Of a DNA stretch of 64,000 bases, positions 60,385-64,000 are shown piece by piece. The stretch is from Streptomyces sp. SID8374 (GTDB lineage: Bacteria > Actinomycetota > Actinomycetes > Streptomycetales > Streptomycetaceae), in the NCBI RefSeq assembly GCF_009865135.1, contig NZ_WWGH01000002.1, forward strand, positions 1,736,001 to 1,800,000, given 5' to 3'. The first letter of the stretch is position 1; each line of letters begins with the position of its first letter. The notes under the pieces were generated by a model. The model was not told the DNA's origin, made no database searches, and was given only the letters and a program-made list of their open reading frames with translations. A program made the position numbers and the translations under genes.

Positions 60385-62424
60385 ATGTCTCAACTTCGCG
60401 CACCCGCCGCGCGACCGGACCGCCGTGAGGGCGGGCGGCACGGCCGCCCCGGCGCACGCACCCACTCGGCCCCGAGCAGGCCGCGCGCCGCTCAGCCGAC
60501 CCCCGAGGGGCGCATACGCCCCCAGTTGTTGCGCACCGCCCTGCTCCCCACCATCGCAGCCCTGCTCAGCGGCGCGGCAGCCGTCATCTTCACCGTCCGG
60601 GACGGCGCCGTCGACCCGTCCCCGAGCCTGTGGGCCGCGCTCGGCGGATCGGCAGCCCTGGCCGTCGCCGCCGTCGCGGCCGCCTACCTCGGCGCCCACC
60701 GCGTGGCCGGTGCCGTGCTGGACAGGGCCCTGACGCTCCGCCGCGCCAGCGCCCAGGGCCAGGCCGAACTCCAGCGGGTGGTGGAGCAGCTCCGGGCCGG
60801 GGAACCCGTCGGCCCCCGGCGGCCCCCGCCGCCGCCCACCCCCGACGGCGACGCCTTCGACCTGCTCGCCCAGGAGATGGGACGGGCCCAGGACGCCGCG
60901 GTCACCGCCGTCGTCCAGGCCTCGCAGCTCTTCAGCTCCACCGGCAACGAACAGAAGGTCGAGGTCTTCGTCAACCTCGCCCGGCGGCTCCAGTCCCTGG
61001 TCCACCGCGAGATCCAGATCCTCGACGAGCTGGAGCACGAGGTCGAGGACCCCGACCTGCTCAAGGGCCTCTTCCACGTCGACCACCTGGCCACCCGCAT
61101 CCGCCGCCACGCGGAGAACCTCGCCGTCCTCGGCGGGGCCGTCTCCCGGCGCCAGTGGAGCAACCCGGTCACCATGACCGAGGTGCTGCGCTCGGCCATC
61201 GCGGAGGTGGAGCAGTACCCCCGGGTCAAGCTGGTCCCCCCGATGGAGGGCACCCTGCGCGGCCACGCCGTCGCCGATGTGATCCACCTCCTGGCCGAAC
61301 TGGTCGAGAACGCCACGGTGTTCTCCGCCCCCCACACCCAGGTCCTGCTGCGCGTCCAGCGCGTCACCGCCGGACTCGCGCTGGAGGTGGAGGACCGCGG
61401 CCTCGGGATGCCGGACCACGAGCAGAACCGGATGAACGCCCTCCTCTCCGACCCGGACCAAGTCAACGTCGCCCATCTCCTCCAGGACGGCCGGATCGGC
61501 CTGTTCGTCGTCTCCGCCCTGGCCCGCCGCCACGGCATCGCGGTCCGCCTCCAGAGCAACATCTACGGCGGCACCCAGGCGGTCCTCGTCCTGCCGCAGA
61601 CCCTCCTCGGAGCCGACCCGGACACCGCGACAGCGCCCGGCGCCGCCCCCGTACCGCCGCCCGGAGCCGTACACCGGCCGCCCGCCGACGGTGGACGCAC
61701 GGCCCCGCCCGCACCGCCGCAGGTCCAGGCCGCCCAGCCGCAGGCCGTCCCCGGACCGCCCGCCCAGGCGCCCGCCGGCCACCCGCGCGACGCCCAGGCA
61801 CCCGGCTCGCACGCGCACGCCGCACCGGAGAGCCGCGCGCCGGGACCACGCGGCGAGGCCCCGCCCCTCCCGCTGCGCGCCGAACGGGTCGACCGCCCCG
61901 CACCGCCCGCGTCCGCCCCCGACCGGCCCGCACCGGCGGCCTTCACGCCGGAGCACACGGAGCGCCCCGCCCCGGCCGCCTTCACACCGGAGCGCGCCGA
62001 CCACTCCGCACCGGCCGCCTTCGTTCCCGAGCGGGTCGACCGGCCCACGCCACCCGCCGCCCGCCCCGAACTGCCCAAGCGGGCCAACCAGGAGAGCCTC
62101 GTCCCGCAGTTGCGGGAGGCCCCCGCCCCCCGGGTCGAGGACGAGCACGCCCTGCACGACCCGGGCCTCATGGCCGCCTTCCGGCGCGGTGTCGACCTCG
62201 CTGAGGCGCAGACCGCACAGGAGGAAGGGACCGGCACCGGATACGGCGATGCCATCGGTGCGCCGACCGCACTCGACGCCCCCCTGGAGACCCTCGCCCC
62301 CCTCCCCGTACGCGGAACAGGCGAAGCGCCCACGCCCGCCGGCCGCCCGCAGACCGGGCACGACACCTTCCTGCCGGGCCACGCCGTGCCGGAACCCCGT
62401 AAAGACACGACCTTCAAGGAGTAG
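60385..62424 (+). CDS. Conservon sensor histidine kinase-like protein (CvnA type)
   Basis: A 679-residue membrane protein. Two hydrophobic helices lie near residues 52-105 (LLPTIAALLSGAAAVIFTV; LWAALGGSAALAVAAVAAAY). A helical dimerisation region follows, with LLKGLFHVDHLATRIRRHAE around the presumed phospho-histidine site, then the ATPase N-box HLLAELVENATVFSAPH and DRGLGMPD. The C-terminal third is Pro/Ala-rich and includes four imperfect 13-14-residue repeats of the RPAPAAFTPER type. CvnA proteins work with the roadblock, DUF742 and GTPase products of the same operon, forming a G-protein-like membrane complex. ATG 60385 has GAGG upstream. Confidence 0.9.
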   Translation: MSQLRAPAARPDRREGGRHGRPGARTHSAPSRPRAAQPTPEGRIRPQLLRTALLPTIAALLSGAAAVIFTVRDGAVDPSPSLWAALGGSAALAVAAVAAAYLGAHRVAGAVLDRALTLRRASAQGQAELQRVVEQLRAGEPVGPRRPPPPPTPDGDAFDLLAQEMGRAQDAAVTAVVQASQLFSSTGNEQKVEVFVNLARRLQSLVHREIQILDELEHEVEDPDLLKGLFHVDHLATRIRRHAENLAVLGGAVSRRQWSNPVTMTEVLRSAIAEVEQYPRVKLVPPMEGTLRGHAVADVIHLLAELVENATVFSAPHTQVLLRVQRVTAGLALEVEDRGLGMPDHEQNRMNALLSDPDQVNVAHLLQDGRIGLFVVSALARRHGIAVRLQSNIYGGTQAVLVLPQTLLGADPDTATAPGAAPVPPPGAVHRPPADGGRTAPPAPPQVQAAQPQAVPGPPAQAPAGHPRDAQAPGSHAHAAPESRAPGPRGEAPPLPLRAERVDRPAPPASAPDRPAPAAFTPEHTERPAPAAFTPERADHSAPAAFVPERVDRPTPPAARPELPKRANQESLVPQLREAPAPRVEDEHALHDPGLMAAFRRGVDLAEAQTAQEEGTGTGYGDAIGAPTALDAPLETLAPLPVRGTGEAPTPAGRPQTGHDTFLPGHAVPEPRKDTTFKE

Positions 62425-62429
62425 ACACG

Positions 62430-62864
62430 ATGCCGAGCGACATGCAGGCCGGTCAGGTCTCGGACCTGGACTGGCTGCTGAGCGGACTGGTCCAACGCGT
62501 GCCCTACACGCGCAGCGCGGTGCTCCTCTCCGCCGACGGACTGGTGAAATCCGTCCACGGCATGGACCCCGACAGCGCCGACCACATGGCCGCCCTGGCC
62601 GCCGGGCTGTACTCCCTGGGCCGCAGCGCCGGTGCCCGCTTCGGGGACAACGGCGACGTCCGGCAGGTGGTCGTCGAACTCGACTCCACGCTCCTGTTCG
62701 TCTCCACCGCCGGATCCGGCACCTGTCTCGCCGTCCTCGCCGGACGCGAGGCGGACGCCGCGGTGCTCGGCTACGAGATGGCGATGCTGGTCAAGAGTGT
62801 CCGTCCCTATCTGATGACCCCGCTGCGGCAGCCGGCCGGGGCGCCGTTCACCCCGGGGCTGTGA
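62430..62864 (+). CDS. Roadblock/LC7-domain protein (CvnB type)
   Basis: A 144-residue roadblock/LC7 protein. It has LDWLLSGLVQRVPYTRSAVL, LSADGLVKSVHGMD, and VVELDSTLLFVSTAGSGTCL, the usual strand order. It probably dimerises and acts as a GTPase-activating or scaffold partner for the small GTPase encoded two genes on, as MglB does for MglA. It starts 5 bp after the kinase stop and its own stop overlaps the next start. Confidence 0.94.
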   Translation: MPSDMQAGQVSDLDWLLSGLVQRVPYTRSAVLLSADGLVKSVHGMDPDSADHMAALAAGLYSLGRSAGARFGDNGDVRQVVVELDSTLLFVSTAGSGTCLAVLAGREADAAVLGYEMAMLVKSVRPYLMTPLRQPAGAPFTPGL

Positions 62865-63238
62865 GGATGCCGGCCCCGCAGGACGGGCCCCTGCTCGACG
62901 ACGCGGCCGGCCGGCTGATCCGCCCGTACACCGTCAGCAACGGCCGCACCCGGCCGTCCACCGGATTCGACCTGCTCTCCCTGGTCATGGCCACGGGCAT
63001 CGAACCCGACATCCACCTCGGCCCCGAACACACCGTGGCGCTCGGACTGTGCGAGGGCCCCATGTCCGTCGCCGAGATCGCCGCACACCTCCGGCTGCCC
63101 GCGGTCGTCACCAAGGTCCTCCTCTCCGACCTGGTCGACTGCGGAGCGGTCACCGCGCACGCCCCCGCTTTCCATGACACACCCACCGACCGATCCCTGC
63201 TGGAGGCAGTGCTCGATGGTTTACGACGACAGCTCTGA
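62861..63238 (+). CDS. DUF742 protein (CvnC type)
   Basis: About 125 residues. RLIRPYTVSNGRTRPSTGFD and LLSLVMATGIEP are followed by a winged-helix-like part (EGPMSVAEIAAHLRLPAVVT, VLLSDLVDCGAVTAHAP). DUF742 proteins are the third conserved member of conservons. GTG 62861 overlaps the roadblock stop (GTGA); ATG 62867 in the same frame has GAGG directly adjacent and is an alternative start. Confidence 0.92.
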   Translation: MRMPAPQDGPLLDDAAGRLIRPYTVSNGRTRPSTGFDLLSLVMATGIEPDIHLGPEHTVALGLCEGPMSVAEIAAHLRLPAVVTKVLLSDLVDCGAVTAHAPAFHDTPTDRSLLEAVLDGLRRQL

Positions 63239-63839
63239 CCGCACCGGAACCACCGAGTTCTTCCCCGTGGCCCTCAAGGTCCTGGTCGCGGGCGGATTCG
63301 GCGTCGGCAAGACGACCTTCGTCGGTGCGGTCAGCGAGATCGCCCCGCTGAGTACGGAGGAGCTGCTGACCCAGGTCAGCGTGGGGACCGACAACCTGGA
63401 CGGCGTCGAGTCCAAGACGGCCACCACCGTCGCCATGGACTTCGGCCGCATCACCCTCTCCGAACAGCACGTCCTGTATCTGTTCGGCACGCCGGGCCAG
63501 GAGCGGTTCTGGTTCATGTGGGACGAACTCTCCCAGGGCGCGCTCGGCGCCGTGGTGCTCGCCGACACCCGGCGGCTGGCGGAGTGCTTCGCCGCCGTGG
63601 ACTTCTTCGAGCGGCGCGGCATCGGATTCATCGTCGCCGTCAACGAGTTCGACGGCGCCTACCGCTACGAGCCCGACGAGGTGCGCTCCGCACTCGACCT
63701 CGGGCCCGAGGTGCCCGTCGTCCTGTGCGACGCGCGGATCGCCAGCTCCGGTACGGGAGCGCTGGTCACCCTCGTACAGCATCTGATCAACGCCACCTCC
63801 GCGCCCGCTCCGCTCCAGGCCTTCGGGGCCCACCAGTGA
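63216..63839 (+). CDS. Small Ras/MglA-like GTPase (CvnD type)
   Basis: A 207-residue GTP-binding protein. The P-loop is GGFGVGKTT starting near residue 26, the switch II region is YLFGTPGQERFWFMW, and the base-specificity motif reads VNEFDG where most Ras proteins have NKxD. CDAR near the end corresponds to G5. It cycles with the roadblock and DUF742 partners at the membrane kinase. ATG 63216 has GGAGG upstream and overlaps the DUF742 gene by 23 bases. Confidence 0.94.
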   Translation: MVYDDSSDRTGTTEFFPVALKVLVAGGFGVGKTTFVGAVSEIAPLSTEELLTQVSVGTDNLDGVESKTATTVAMDFGRITLSEQHVLYLFGTPGQERFWFMWDELSQGALGAVVLADTRRLAECFAAVDFFERRGIGFIVAVNEFDGAYRYEPDEVRSALDLGPEVPVVLCDARIASSGTGALVTLVQHLINATSAPAPLQAFGAHQ

Positions 63840-64000
63840 CGTCCTTCGCCACCGGCCGGATGCTGCTCACCCCCGCCGACCGGGACGGCCCGGCCCGCGC
63901 GGAGCGGCTGCGGAGGCTGGATCTCGGTGAACGGGCCGACGCCTCGTTCGACAGCTTCGACGCCTTCGCCGACAAGGTGGCCGAAGTGACCGCATCGCCC
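63836..64000 (+). CDS. Start of a GAF-like protein, cut by window edge
   Basis: GTG 63836 overlaps the GTPase stop (GTGA) and opens a frame that runs off the end (55 codons). It reads LLTPADRDGPARAERLRRLD then LGERADASFDSFDAFADKVA and EVTASP. The spacing of LDLGERxDxxFDxFA followed by V-A-E-V-T resembles the N-terminus of single-GAF-domain proteins in Streptomyces. Cytochrome P450 is the classical fifth gene of some conservons, but this start does not look like one. More sequence is needed to be certain. Confidence 0.65.
   Translation, partial: MTSFATGRMLLTPADRDGPARAERLRRLDLGERADASFDSFDAFADKVAEVTASP

Overview
The window is chromosomal DNA from a high-GC actinomycete, almost certainly Streptomyces. 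The signs are very high third-position GC, frequent GTG starts, tight GTGA/ATGA gene overlaps, a conservon operon, an SCO6745-type protein, and a hopanoid cluster in the Streptomyces order. The gene order recalls the SCO67xx arm region of S. coelicolor (from memory, not searched). I see no phage, insertion sequence, tRNA, rRNA or CRISPR array.

Layout. 1-4 kb: end of a fatty-acid beta-oxidation operon (acyl-CoA dehydrogenase, thiolase, fused hydratase/dehydrogenase). 4-24 kb: mostly single housekeeping or accessory genes, namely a MerR regulator, DUF2236 oxygenase, secreted M1 and M14 peptidases, a BCCT transporter, an FAD oxidase, an ABC-F protein, Tex, an SCO6745 protein, two DJ-1/PfpI-type proteins, a crotonase, an HdeD-like membrane protein, an RsbW-like ATPase, IPP isomerase, a decayed acetyltransferase, a methyltransferase and a CDF metal exporter. 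24-32.5 kb: galE, divergent from a tightly coupled seven-gene operon with two CDP-alcohol phosphotransferases, a sugar/polyol nucleotidyltransferase, an sn-glycerol-1-phosphate-dehydrogenase-like enzyme, a GT2 glycosyltransferase and a TagGH/Wzm-Wzt type ABC exporter. It looks like an undescribed pathway for an exported polyol-phosphate glycoconjugate.

32.5-43.6 kb: the hopanoid cluster (hpnC, hpnD, hpnE, polyprenyl synthase, shc, hpnG, hpnH, hpnO-like aminotransferase, XRE-cupin regulator, small membrane protein). Two tiny ORFs fit exactly between coupled stops and starts. 43.6-47 kb: a tyrosine phosphatase, a c-di-AMP (ydaO) riboswitch ahead of a LysM-M23 endopeptidase, and an SGNH hydrolase.

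46.9-53.2 kb: a complete STM4011-STM4015 cluster (two radical SAM enzymes, a sulfatase-like hydrolase, an ATP-grasp protein and, unusually, two tandem leucine-rich STM4015 paralogues). Both paralogues end in the same short tail, RY(V/T)AVSE. This is the most interesting uncharacterised system here, and the tail suggests a modified peptide or protein. 53.4-54.8 kb: a small conserved protein and a DUF6745 protein, divergent from that cluster.

54.8-60 kb: a TetR regulator, a PPOX flavin/F420 protein, an NAPE-PLD-like metallo-hydrolase, an XRE-TM-DUF2690 protein and an N-terminally extended GAPDH. 60.4-64 kb: a conservon (sensor kinase, roadblock, DUF742, small GTPase) followed by the start of a GAF-like gene cut by the window edge.
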